The notes under the pieces were generated by a model that ran no database searches, was not told the origin of the DNA, and saw only the letters and a program-made list of their open reading frames with translations. The position numbers and the translations under genes were made by a program. From Pseudomonadota bacterium (lineage in GTDB: Bacteria; Myxococcota_A; Polyangia; Polyangiales; Polyangiaceae), in assembly GCA_023398955.1 (NCBI GenBank), contig JAEWRL010000221.1, positions 1 through 18,283 of the forward strand: 18,283 bases of DNA. Reading direction: 5' to 3'. Positions 7,328-15,428 of the stretch are shown piece by piece (positions within the stretch are counted from its first letter, which is position 1; each line of letters opens with the position of its first letter).

Positions 7328-9814
7328 ATGCTGATCTCTCATCGTTGGCTCCTTGAGCTGCTGCCCGGGCTGGACCTGCCTGCGGCAGCGGTTGCAGAGC
7401 GCCTCACGCAAATTGGGCTCGCCGTCGACGGTATCCGTCCCTTTGGTGTCGTCGGAGACACCATCGTCGTTGCCGAGGTGTGTAAGGCCGAGCCGCATCC
7501 GACTCGCAGCGGGCTCCGTCTCGTGACTGTCGATACGGGCGGTTCCGAGCAGGTGGTCGTCTGTGGCGCCAGTAACGTGCCGGCGCCGGGGGGCCTCGTC
7601 GTGCTGGCGCGTCTCGGGACGACGCTCCCCGCCGTGGGAGTGACCCTCGAGCCCCGAAAGATCGGCGGGATCCTCAGCGAGGGAATGCTATGCAGCGAGC
7701 GTGAGCTGGGGCTCGCGGAGAGCAGTGAAGGCATCCTCGTCTTGGAGCCCGGTACCGCGCGGCCCGGAGAGACCCTGGAGCGGGCTTGCCCGCACGCTCA
7801 CGACACGATCTTCGACGTCGACGTGACGCCCAACCGCCCCGACGCGCTGGGTCACTTGGGGGTGGCGCGGGACCTCGCGGCGAGCCTCGGCATCGACTTT
7901 CTGCGGCCGGAAGCCGGGGCTCCGCGCCGGACGAGCGACGTGGACCTCGCGTCGCTCATCGCCGTGCGCAACGAGGCACCAGCCCGCTGCCCGCGCTACA
8001 GCGCTGCTGCCGTGCTGGGCGTGGAGCTCGGGCCTTCCCCACTGTGGCTGCAGTGGCGGCTCACGAGCTTGGGCATTCGACCCGTTTCAAACGTCGTCGA
8101 TATCACCAACCTGCTCCTGCTCGAGGCGGGGCAGCCCATGCACGCCTTCGACAGGGCCGAGATCGCCGAGGGCCGCATCGTGGTTCGGTGTGCACGGGAG
8201 GGCGAGACCCTGGTGACCCTCGACGGGGGTAACCGAAAGCTGGACAGTGACGACCTACTCATCGCCGATGAACGCGGTGGCATCGCGCTGGCCGGCATCA
8301 TGGGGGGGGCGGACAGCGAGATTCGCGCCTCGACGCGGGACGTCATCCTCGAGTGCGCCTACTTCGAGCCGCGAGGGATTCGCCGTTCTGCACGCCGCCA
8401 CGGAATCCACACCGAATCGAGCCATCGTTTCGAGCGCGGCACGGATTGGGGTGCCATCGAGTGGGTCCTGGAGCGCGCCAAGTCTCTGTTGACGGAGCTT
8501 GCCGGCGGCAGCGCCGTGCCCGGCTGTGTTCATGATCGCTCGGGAGAGCTCGAGCTGCCGGTGTTGGACCTCCGCAGCGAGCGGTTGAATGCGCTCTTGG
8601 GGATCGAGGTGCCCTTCGAGAAGGCGATTGGTGCTTTGGCGCGCCTGGGGTTCGAGGTGAAGGAAGCTCGGGTGGACCGCGTTCGGGTCAGCGGAGCCTC
8701 CTCTCGACCCGACGTGACCCGTGAAGTCGACCTCATCGAGGAGGTCGCGCGCATCGTGGGGCTCGACGCAATCCCAACGACACTTCCGGCCATTCCCCCG
8801 CAAACGCCCCGCTCCGGGTACCGGTTCGAGCGCGAGGTCTGTCGAGTGGCGGCTGGCTTAGGGTTGAGCGAAGCGCTCACCCACGCCTTCGTCTCACCTC
8901 AGGAGCTCGATGGTGTCAAGGCTGCCAAGCCTTTCGTGACGCTCGTCAATCCGCTCAGCGAGGAGCGGAGCGTGATGCGAACATCGCTGCTTCCTGGGTT
9001 GTTGGAGGCCCTGAAGCGAGCGCGTCGGCGAGGTCAGACCTCGGTGCGCTTGTTCTCCGTAGGACCCGTGTTCTTGCCTCCTCCCGAGGGAGAGGAGCCG
9101 TCTCCTGCGGGCGTGCGTCCAAGGCTAGCGGAGGACGCTGGCATCCTGCCGGAAGAGCGACCCAAGATCGCCGTCGTTCTCGCTGGCCCCCGCACGAGCC
9201 ACCTTCGCAAGCCAGAGAGCTGCGATCTCTACGACGCCAAGGGCGTCGCCGTCGAGCTCGTGGAGCGGTTGACCCGTCGCAGCACCGAGGTCGAGCACGT
9301 CGGTGGCCTTCCGGGCTACGAGTACCTGCATCCGCGGGGTGCGGCTCGCGTGCTGCTCGAGGGACGTGAGGTCGGATGCTTCGGGCCGCTCCACCCAGAT
9401 GTGGAGGACGCGCTGGATCTCGGGGGGGCCGCCTACGTCGTCGACATCGATCTGGCGGCCATCGAGAGAATTGGCCGTCTGGTGCCGTCCTATCGCCGGC
9501 TGCCGAAGCTGCCCCCGGTGGTCCGGGACGTCGCCTTCGAGCTCCCGACGCACGTGCTGGCCGGCGACGTCCAGGCGATGATCCAGTCTGCGGCCGGCGA
9601 GCTCTGCGAGTCCGTCGAGCTTTTCGATCTGTTCGAAGGCGGTGCCCTGCCAGAGGGTTACAGGTCTTTGGCCTTTCGTGTCACCTATCGAGATCCACTC
9701 GCGGCCGCTCGCCCCGAGGAGGCTCGCACCCTCACGGACAAGGAGGTGGATGCCTGCCAACAGCGCGTGATTGCCGCGGCTCAGAAGACGCTGGGAGCAA
9801 ACTTGCGTGGTTGA
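7328..9814 (+). CDS. pheT: Phenylalanine-tRNA ligase beta subunit
   Basis: The 828-residue beta subunit of the alpha2-beta2 enzyme that charges tRNA-Phe in the cytoplasm; about the normal bacterial length. It opens with MLISHRWLLELL, the usual PheT start. The tRNA-binding OB-like domain (about 40-150) contains EVCKAEPHPTRSGLRLVTVD. The B3/B4 editing region (about 205-380) has ITNLLLLEAGQPMHAFD. The B5 domain (about 400-480) ends SSRPDVTREVDLIEEVARIVG. A catalytic-like core follows, and the FDX-ACB anticodon-binding domain lies at the C-terminus (about 715-828, from PVVRDVAFE). No strong ribosome site is seen. pheS is not adjacent, unlike the usual pheST order. The last 8 bases overlap the next gene. 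Confidence 0.97.
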   Translation: MLISHRWLLELLPGLDLPAAAVAERLTQIGLAVDGIRPFGVVGDTIVVAEVCKAEPHPTRSGLRLVTVDTGGSEQVVVCGASNVPAPGGLVVLARLGTTLPAVGVTLEPRKIGGILSEGMLCSERELGLAESSEGILVLEPGTARPGETLERACPHAHDTIFDVDVTPNRPDALGHLGVARDLAASLGIDFLRPEAGAPRRTSDVDLASLIAVRNEAPARCPRYSAAAVLGVELGPSPLWLQWRLTSLGIRPVSNVVDITNLLLLEAGQPMHAFDRAEIAEGRIVVRCAREGETLVTLDGGNRKLDSDDLLIADERGGIALAGIMGGADSEIRASTRDVILECAYFEPRGIRRSARRHGIHTESSHRFERGTDWGAIEWVLERAKSLLTELAGGSAVPGCVHDRSGELELPVLDLRSERLNALLGIEVPFEKAIGALARLGFEVKEARVDRVRVSGASSRPDVTREVDLIEEVARIVGLDAIPTTLPAIPPQTPRSGYRFEREVCRVAAGLGLSEALTHAFVSPQELDGVKAAKPFVTLVNPLSEERSVMRTSLLPGLLEALKRARRRGQTSVRLFSVGPVFLPPPEGEEPSPAGVRPRLAEDAGILPEERPKIAVVLAGPRTSHLRKPESCDLYDAKGVAVELVERLTRRSTEVEHVGGLPGYEYLHPRGAARVLLEGREVGCFGPLHPDVEDALDLGGAAYVVDIDLAAIERIGRLVPSYRRLPKLPPVVRDVAFELPTHVLAGDVQAMIQSAAGELCESVELFDLFEGGALPEGYRSLAFRVTYRDPLAAARPEEARTLTDKEVDACQQRVIAAAQKTLGANLRG

Positions 9815-10799
9815 GCGTACGTCCTTCATCGGTTTGCTGAGCGCTTCTCTGCTGTGGGGCGGACAGGTTTTCGCTCAGGAGCCGGAGCAAGCCACGGCGG
9901 AGCCGGAGCAAGGCACCGCGGAGCCGGAGCAAGCGACGGCGGAGCCGGAGCAAGCCACGGCGGAGCCGGAGCAAGCCACGGCGGAGCCGGAGCAAGCCAC
10001 GGCGGAGCTGGAGCAAGCCACGGCCACGGCGGAAGGGGAGATGTCTCCTGGCGCTAGCACCGACGCCTCGGGGGAGAGGCCCGCGGACGACCTCCCCAGC
10101 GTCACGATCCACCAGACGACGCCAGATCCCGCGCTCCTCTCCGACAAGGATCCCGCTTTCGCTCCCATCGAGTCGGAAGCCGAACCCCGTTCGGAGCTGC
10201 GGAAGGCTGAGCTGGGGCCGTTGGTCGGCACGCTCTATCGGGGCGCAGAGGGCGGCGACGTCTCTTACTCGTGGGGCGTTTCCTACGGCGGCTATGCCCG
10301 GGTCGAACTTTGGCGCTGGATCGCCGTTCGGCTGCTGGTGACTCGCAGCGAGCATTCCGTCGCGATCCGTCGTGGGAGCTTCGGGCTGCCTGACTCGTCC
10401 ATCGAACAGGACGATTTCAGCCTCCTGGAGATGGCGGCACGGCTCGAGCCAACCTGGACCGTGGCGCCTCGCTTACGGGTACGCGGCGCCGCTGGGATGG
10501 GCTGGTCACGGATCAGCGTCCCTGCGCCGCGGAGCGAGGGTGCGCTGCAGATCCGTGGAGCGGAGCGATTTGGCGTCATGGTGGATGCCACCCTCGGCGC
10601 GGCTGCCAGCTACGACGTCATCCTCCACCGCCTCGCCGTCGATCTCTCGGTGGATGGCGGTTTGGTCTGGGGCGAGACGGGATCGGCCTTCGAGAGGAGC
10701 CAGGTCTTCGATCAAGAAGGGCGCCGCCATTACGTCGGCGGTCTTCCTGAGTTCAACGGCACCTTCAGCGTCCTGCTGGGCGTCGGTCTCGTCTTGTGA
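9807..10799 (+). CDS. Secreted outer-membrane-type protein with EPEQATA repeats
   Basis: A 330-residue protein. The GTG start at 9807 is chosen because GGGAG (9793-9797) lies 9 nt upstream and the protein then begins with a compact signal peptide ending FAQ (about residue 24). It overlaps the pheT end by 8 bases. The mature N-terminus is seven EPEQATA-type heptads (residues about 25-73), strongly acidic and Ala-rich, followed by a disordered linker (to about 130). The C-terminal 190 residues alternate polar and hydrophobic residues with Gly turns (for example YSWGVSYGGYARVELW) and end LLGVGLVL, which suits a small outer-membrane beta-barrel. No named family is recognised. The barrel reading is inferred from pattern, not from a match. 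Confidence 0.82.
   Translation: MVERTSFIGLLSASLLWGGQVFAQEPEQATAEPEQGTAEPEQATAEPEQATAEPEQATAEPEQATAELEQATATAEGEMSPGASTDASGERPADDLPSVTIHQTTPDPALLSDKDPAFAPIESEAEPRSELRKAELGPLVGTLYRGAEGGDVSYSWGVSYGGYARVELWRWIAVRLLVTRSEHSVAIRRGSFGLPDSSIEQDDFSLLEMAARLEPTWTVAPRLRVRGAAGMGWSRISVPAPRSEGALQIRGAERFGVMVDATLGAAASYDVILHRLAVDLSVDGGLVWGETGSAFERSQVFDQEGRRHYVGGLPEFNGTFSVLLGVGLVL
9879..10025 (+). repeat. 21-bp in-frame coding repeat, 7 copies (EPEQATA)
   Basis: Seven adjacent 21-bp units keep frame and encode EPEQATA with changes only in unit 2 (EPEQGTA) and unit 7 (ELEQATA). Units 4, 5 and 6 are identical at the DNA level, pointing to recent expansion by slippage or unequal exchange. It forms the mature N-terminus of the secreted protein. 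Confidence 0.97.
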
Positions 10800-11104
10800 G
10801 CGGCGCGGCTCCCGGGCTCGCGTGCCTGCTCGCTCTCGTCGCTCTCGGTGGGTGTGAGCGCAAGGCTCCCGGGCCCGCGGAGTGCCACGCTGCAGCCCTT
10901 CGACTGCTCGGGGTGACCGAGCAGCAGCGGATGCGGAGCAGGCGTATTCTGCTCGCCGTCGACGAGCTCACCGTCGAGTGCTTGACGACGCCCTTCGATC
11001 GTGAGTTCACCCGGTGCGTCGAGGAACGTGGGGGCCGCGTCTGTCTCCACGAGCTCAGGAGCAGGATGCGCGCCGCCAGGGAAAGGGCCGTCGACGCACC
11101 CTGA
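10796..11104 (+). CDS. Small lipoprotein, unknown function
   Basis: A 102-residue protein starting at a GTG that overlaps the preceding stop as GTGA, so it is translationally coupled to the outer-membrane-type gene. It begins with a short hydrophobic leader and a lipobox LGGC with the lipid-carrying cysteine at residue 20. The mature part is about 83 residues, mainly helical and charged, with four further cysteines (at AEC, VEC, RC and VC), enough for two disulfides in the periplasm. No family is recognised. It could be a partner of the barrel-like protein. The next gene converges from the other strand. Confidence 0.75.
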   Translation: MSGAAPGLACLLALVALGGCERKAPGPAECHAAALRLLGVTEQQRMRSRRILLAVDELTVECLTTPFDREFTRCVEERGGRVCLHELRSRMRAARERAVDAP

Positions 11105-11130
11105 GGGCAGGCGGAAGCCCACGACTGCCC
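11105..11130. terminator. Weak possible terminator between convergent genes
   Basis: GGGCAG (11105-11110) and CTGCCC (11125-11130) form a 6-bp stem with a 14-nt loop between the convergent lipoprotein and hydrolase genes. No T-run follows on either strand. Position is its main support. Confidence 0.2.
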
Positions 11131-11143
11131 CCCGCGAGCGACT

Positions 11144-12148
11144 TCAGTGCTCGGCGAGGAGGGGGCCGACGACTTGCAGCAGGCGTGGCAAGTCGACGAC
11201 TTTGCGCAGCGGCGCCACTTGCACGTGGGAAAGCATGGCCGTCGTCAGCGTATACACCGGAGGTCCAGAGGGATGCTGAGCCAGCTCCTCGCGAATTCGC
11301 TCGACGTGCGTGGATGGGACGAAGCGATCCCCTGGGTCGTGGAGCAGCCCCACCGAGCAGCGAACGCCTCCCAGGACACCGGCGGGCGAGAGTCGCGGCG
11401 GGAGGTCCCGTTGCTTGTAGCGCTCCATCAGGTCCACGTAGTCGATGTGACGCGCGTGGGTCAGCAGAGGGCGGAGCTTCGTTGCGATGGGTCCCTCGCT
11501 CGTGAAGGTTTCCATGACGCTGTCGATCGCGTCCCACACCTGCTGGGGTAGGGCGAGTTCGTCGCGCTGGCTAACTAGAAGGGTGTAGCGGAGGTACGCG
11601 AGGTCAGCGCTGTCGCGAGCGGGATCGGGGTTTGCAATCAGTAGCTGCCGCTGATGCTCGAGGGCTTCCTGTAGTAGGTAGTACGCTCCGAATCCGACCA
11701 TGTGCCGGCAGCGGTGGCGACACTGCGCATCGGCGATGGCGCAGAGAGCATAGCTCGCGCCGTAGCTGAAGCCCATGATCCCGACCCCAGCTCCCGCTAG
11801 CTCGCTCGCCTCGCGAATGGCGCCGACCACCAGCTCGACATCTCCCGGACAATGGCGGAAGCGGGCGAGGCCAGGTAGGGAAGGGGTCAGGCAGCGGTAG
11901 CCCAGAGACGCCAAGCACCGCGCGAGATGCACCAGGGAGGGATCATCGCTAGCCCGGGCTGTCACGCCGTGCACCAGAACCAGGGTGCCGCGGGGTGCTG
12001 TGTTGGGTTCGTAGAGGATTGAAGGATGAGGTCCCCAGGTTCCGGGAATTCGCCGTTCGGAGACGCTGGCGATCGGGCCGCGCTTGCGCGAACCGTAACC
12101 GACGAGAAGACGGGCGAGTGTTGCCGTCACAGCGAGCGACGCCGTCAT
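11144..12148 (-). CDS. Alpha/beta hydrolase
   Basis: A 334-residue soluble enzyme of the alpha/beta hydrolase fold. The oxyanion-hole strand LVLVHG ends at His60-Gly61. The nucleophile elbow is GFSYG with Ser128. Asp274 in LLHDPGDRFVP is the likely acid, and His308 in AMLSHVQV is the likely general base, so the triad appears complete. A lid-like insert lies at about 155-255. The frame is open upstream, but the ATG at 12148 overlaps the upstream gene's stop as ATGA and begins a normal N-terminus, so it is chosen. No signal peptide is clear. Substrate is unknown; esterase, lipase or peptidase activity are all possible. It is the second gene of a two-gene minus-strand operon. Confidence 0.85.
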   Translation of the reverse strand: MTASLAVTATLARLLVGYGSRKRGPIASVSERRIPGTWGPHPSILYEPNTAPRGTLVLVHGVTARASDDPSLVHLARCLASLGYRCLTPSLPGLARFRHCPGDVELVVGAIREASELAGAGVGIMGFSYGASYALCAIADAQCRHRCRHMVGFGAYYLLQEALEHQRQLLIANPDPARDSADLAYLRYTLLVSQRDELALPQQVWDAIDSVMETFTSEGPIATKLRPLLTHARHIDYVDLMERYKQRDLPPRLSPAGVLGGVRCSVGLLHDPGDRFVPSTHVERIREELAQHPSGPPVYTLTTAMLSHVQVAPLRKVVDLPRLLQVVGPLLAEH

Positions 12149-15147
12149 TTGGCCGCCCCGCTCGTCTCGGCGAGCACGCCGCGAAGGGTGGAATCCTCGC
12201 GCGGGCCGAGACCACCGAGCGACAGGGCAAAGTTTGCCCACTTCGCGGCGCGCTCCTTCTCGTCAAGGCGGGTCAGCGCCACCGCTAGACCCACCGCCCC
12301 ACGCGCGTCCTTCGGCGCCAACACGAGCGTGCGACGGTAGTAGCGCTCGGCCTCGGCCCAAGAACCCTTCTGCGTCTCGCGTTCTGCACTCTTCAGCGTA
12401 GCGTCGTAGAGCGCCTGCATCGAATAGTCGTTGCTGGGATCGGCTTGGGCTTCGTAGATGAACGCGGCCCGCGCCTCGTCGATGCGCCCCAGGCGGGTCA
12501 GGGCATCTCCTAGGATACCCCGCAGTACGCGACTGGCCGGCGCGAGCTTCATGGCGACGCGCGCCTGACGCTCCGCGCCGACGCCGTCTCGCCGGAGGAT
12601 CAGCAGCCTCGCCATCTCGCTTTGGGCAGTCCCATTATTCGCATCCAGAGCGATCGCGCGGCAGTAAGACAGCTGCGCCGCGTCGAGATCGCCGCGTACG
12701 AGGGCCTGCCTTCCGAGCTTCACCTGTTGGAAGCTTGCACCAGGGAATCGCTGCATCGGCTTGCGCGCTTTGCGCTCGAGGGTCGCGCAGGTCGGCGCGG
12801 GGTTCTCGGAGGCTTCCGTCAGCGGCCAGCGGGCGGGGGTTCCCTCGCGCGTGCCGATGCTCGGGCTCCGGGGCGCCGCGGCAACCGCGGCAGAGTTCTC
12901 CTCGCTGGCCGCGTTGCTCGTCGCTTGCTCGTCGCGATTCTCCTCGCCGTCAGCGGCGATCCACGCCACCACGAGAGCCGCCGCAAAGGCCGTCCCCAAG
13001 CTGATGAGCGCCACTGCGCCCAGCGTCGCCAAGTCGTGCGCCCGCCGCTGTGCGAGGCGCGGTTGCAGGCGTAGCACCACGCGCTCTAAGTGCGCGATAA
13101 GGCCTGGCAGGACCCGCGCGTACCAGGGGAGCCCCTCATGCCGGCTCGCCATGGACGCCGCAGTGCTTCCCGCCGCCGCAGTGCTTCCCGCCGCCGCGGT
13201 GCTTCCCGCCGCCGCGGTGCTTCCCGCCGCCGCAGTGCTTCCCGCCGCTGTGTCCGGCGCGTCTTCGACAAGGGTATCGAAGTCCCGGTTCGGGGATGGC
13301 ATGCCAGCCAGGATCGTGTCGGGTACGGCGACCGTCGCCGCGTTCCCCATTGAGTCGCTGAAGGATGCTGGCGCGCCCTGCACGTCGTGGGGGGGCCCCC
13401 CTGAGACGGCTGGAGCAGGCGCTGGCGTCAGGGACATCTCCGGCGTCACCCGATCTGCCGTCGAGATGCCGCTGTCCAGAAAGGTGTCGGCGACCGACTC
13501 GGAGTCTCTCGCCCCTAGGGCGGCGGGCCCCACGCCGAGCACTGTCGCGGCGGGCAAGCGGTGGGGCTCACCAGCCTCACGAGGCGGACCCTCCGAGGTG
13601 CTGTCGGCCCTCGCAGTCACGAGGCTGGGATCCCGGGGGGCACGAGGGATGCGTGCGGCGGCCGCTGCCCCCTGCTTGTCGGGCAAAGGGGGACCGGGAA
13701 TGGACGGCGGGATGGGTGCCTTCTCCCGGTCAGCGAGGTCGAGAGCCGCGTCGAGCGTCGCCATGAGGTTTGCCGACGCAGGTTGTTCGACGCGCCGGAT
13801 CCGTGCTCGCCCAGAGCCGAGTTGGAGCACCGCCGCGAGGGCAACCGGGCCATCAAGGGCCACTCCGGGGAGCTCGGGGCGCTGGGCGGTGGCACCCGCG
13901 ATGAGGTGCTGCGCCACATCGATGCGCGCGAGCAGCCGGCGGTGATGGAACTCCACGCGCCGCGTGCCTGGCAGTCCCGCGAGGAGCCCGAGGAGGTGAA
14001 TGGGACCAACGCTCTCCAGACGTACCACCACCGGCCCCGTCGCTTCCATGATACGCTCCCGCAGCGCTCGCAAGGGCCGGGCCAGCTCGGCAACGCGGGG
14101 GACGATGCGGTCCAGGAGCGGGAGTCCGTCCTCCGGGGTGAGCTCCGTCCAACGAACGACGAGCAGGAAGGTCCAGCGTAGTCTCGGGTCGCGGCGGAGC
14201 TGCCTTACCAGGTGGTAGCCTCGGCCCTCCAAATCCTCCCCGCCGATCAGCAGGACGTGAGGGTTCATCTGCCGCAGGCGCGCGTAGCGGGGAGGCTGCG
14301 GTTCGAGATCCGTGACCATGACCGCAGCGCCGCGCTCGCGCAGAGCCTGGGCGAGGAGATCGGCTCGAGCCGCATCGGGATCCGCGAGGGCGATGGCCAC
14401 GTCCGTGAGATCTGCACCGGTTTTCCCGCCCGCCTCCTCTCGCGCATCGAGCCAAGCGACGGTCCCCGCGGCGCGCTCGTCGAACTCGTACTCGAGGGGC
14501 TCTGCGGTCACGACGTGTTTGCGAACCCGAGTGACGAAATCGTCGACGAGCTCGGCCAGTGGCCTGCCTTCACCGAGCACGAGCCGGACCTCCGCGCCCG
14601 AGCCACCTGCCTTGACGCTGAGCACACCCTGACGCAGCTCCCGGGCCAAGGCGTCGACGAACTCGCGCAGGGTGGATTCTCCGATCCTGCCGAGGGACTC
14701 GTGGCCACGCTCCGGAATCTCGCTTGCCAGGTGCGCAATGCGATCCGCAATCGTATCGACGCTGGCGGAGCGGGCAATCACTGCCACGGCGCCGTGACGA
14801 AAGGCCTGCAGGCGTTCGTCGATTGTCGCCTCCTCTCGAAGCAGGGCCACGGGTACCACCGAGGTGAGCGCCGAGGCGCTCAGGTCCTTGAGCAGTCCGA
14901 CCGCCCCATCTCTCGCGGCGTCACCCGCAATGACGATGAGGTCGGGGGCCGCGGCGATTGTCGCTGCCACGAGGTCGGTGGCGTTCGTCGTTTCGACGAA
15001 GAGTCCATGGCGATGGAGCGCCGTGCAGAGGGCATCCTCCAGGTCGCGTCCGGCTCCCACCAGCAATACGGCTGGCTCGGGAGCCTGGTAGCCCGGAGCG
15101 GCTGGGCCCGCTGTCTTCTCGGAGCTTTTCACCTCTGCACGCGGCAT
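12145..15147 (-). CDS. Pseudo-receiver / DUF4388-like / TM / TPR signalling protein
   Basis: A 1000-residue protein of unusual layout. Residues 26-143 form a receiver-like domain whose phospho-Asp site reads Ala74 (PDLIVIAG) and whose acidic pair is lost. About 152-228 resemble a DUF4388/PATAN domain (LARELRQGVLSVKA, VLGEGRPLAELV). About 249-368 form a second receiver-like domain with Gly302 at the Asp site. About 374-470 resemble a second, weaker DUF4388 domain. A Pro/Ala-rich linker with AAAGST repeats follows (471-665), then one membrane segment (about 707-731), then TPR helices (about 808-975). Basic residues before the membrane and acidic ones after it put the TPRs in the periplasm. The start is uncertain: ATG 15147 is preferred, but the frame opens at GTG 15195. 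The hydrolase gene overlaps its stop. It is probably a non-phosphorylated scaffold or sensor. Confidence 0.82.
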   Translation of the reverse strand: MPRAEVKSSEKTAGPAAPGYQAPEPAVLLVGAGRDLEDALCTALHRHGLFVETTNATDLVAATIAAAPDLIVIAGDAARDGAVGLLKDLSASALTSVVPVALLREEATIDERLQAFRHGAVAVIARSASVDTIADRIAHLASEIPERGHESLGRIGESTLREFVDALARELRQGVLSVKAGGSGAEVRLVLGEGRPLAELVDDFVTRVRKHVVTAEPLEYEFDERAAGTVAWLDAREEAGGKTGADLTDVAIALADPDAARADLLAQALRERGAAVMVTDLEPQPPRYARLRQMNPHVLLIGGEDLEGRGYHLVRQLRRDPRLRWTFLLVVRWTELTPEDGLPLLDRIVPRVAELARPLRALRERIMEATGPVVVRLESVGPIHLLGLLAGLPGTRRVEFHHRRLLARIDVAQHLIAGATAQRPELPGVALDGPVALAAVLQLGSGRARIRRVEQPASANLMATLDAALDLADREKAPIPPSIPGPPLPDKQGAAAAARIPRAPRDPSLVTARADSTSEGPPREAGEPHRLPAATVLGVGPAALGARDSESVADTFLDSGISTADRVTPEMSLTPAPAPAVSGGPPHDVQGAPASFSDSMGNAATVAVPDTILAGMPSPNRDFDTLVEDAPDTAAGSTAAAGSTAAAGSTAAAGSTAAAGSTAASMASRHEGLPWYARVLPGLIAHLERVVLRLQPRLAQRRAHDLATLGAVALISLGTAFAAALVVAWIAADGEENRDEQATSNAASEENSAAVAAAPRSPSIGTREGTPARWPLTEASENPAPTCATLERKARKPMQRFPGASFQQVKLGRQALVRGDLDAAQLSYCRAIALDANNGTAQSEMARLLILRRDGVGAERQARVAMKLAPASRVLRGILGDALTRLGRIDEARAAFIYEAQADPSNDYSMQALYDATLKSAERETQKGSWAEAERYYRRTLVLAPKDARGAVGLAVALTRLDEKERAAKWANFALSLGGLGPREDSTLRGVLAETSGAAK
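13157..13246 (-). repeat. 18-bp in-frame coding repeat, 5 copies (AAGSTA)
   Basis: Five 18-bp units (plus-strand unit GCCGCAGTGCTTCCCGCC, with a single A/G change in units 3 and 4) sit head to tail inside the large minus-strand gene. They encode AAGSTA-type hexapeptides in the linker before the membrane segment. Length change here would alter linker length without breaking the frame. Confidence 0.97.
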
Positions 15148-15380
15148 TGCACCAATGATGGCCCTTGTCACATCCAATTGACTAGCCCAATCCACTGTTT
15201 GGACGAGGCTTGCGGCGGGGGCGGCTGGTCCGTCATGACGTCTTGGATGAAGAGCACGCCAGGAGGTTGTCGCGGTGCCGGAAACAGGCCTGCTACGGAG
15301 TGACCTGCCTACACGGGATACGAGCTGTCGCTGGCCCCCAGCCCGATCTCTGGCGTATGCTTCGCGGGACCCTCCCGTCT

Positions 15381-15396
15381 TGGCGACGGTCTTGCT
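15381..15396 (+). promoter_or_regulatory. Sigma-54-type promoter of the hybrid kinase gene
   Basis: TGGC (15381-15384), 7 bp, then TTGCT (15392-15396) gives the GG-N10-GC spacing of the sigma-54 -24/-12 elements, with both flanks fully consensus. A start of transcription is expected near 15406, leaving a leader of about 23 nt with GAGGA (15421-15425) before the ATG at 15429. The geometry fits well. Sigma-54 promoters need an enhancer-binding activator; I saw no clear activator site nearby. Confidence 0.6.
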
Positions 15397-15428
15397 GCCG
15401 AGGGACTCCTCCCCATACTAGAGGACCG

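Noticed and set aside
9875..10231. Minus-strand frame rich in Ser, Ala, Val and Cys opposite the EPEQATA repeats
   Set aside because: It is the mirror of a plus-strand coding repeat; the plus strand has a signal peptide and ribosome site.
12761..13945. Long 394-codon open frame on the plus strand inside the large minus-strand gene
   Set aside because: Its peptide is Ala/Arg/Ser-biased with no domain, while the opposite frame has clear domains. Typical antisense shadow in GC-rich coding DNA.
15351..15365. Second sigma-54-like match TGGC-N7-TCGC before the kinase
   Set aside because: It has GG-N10-GC spacing but a weak -12 flank; the match at 15381-15396 is clearly better.
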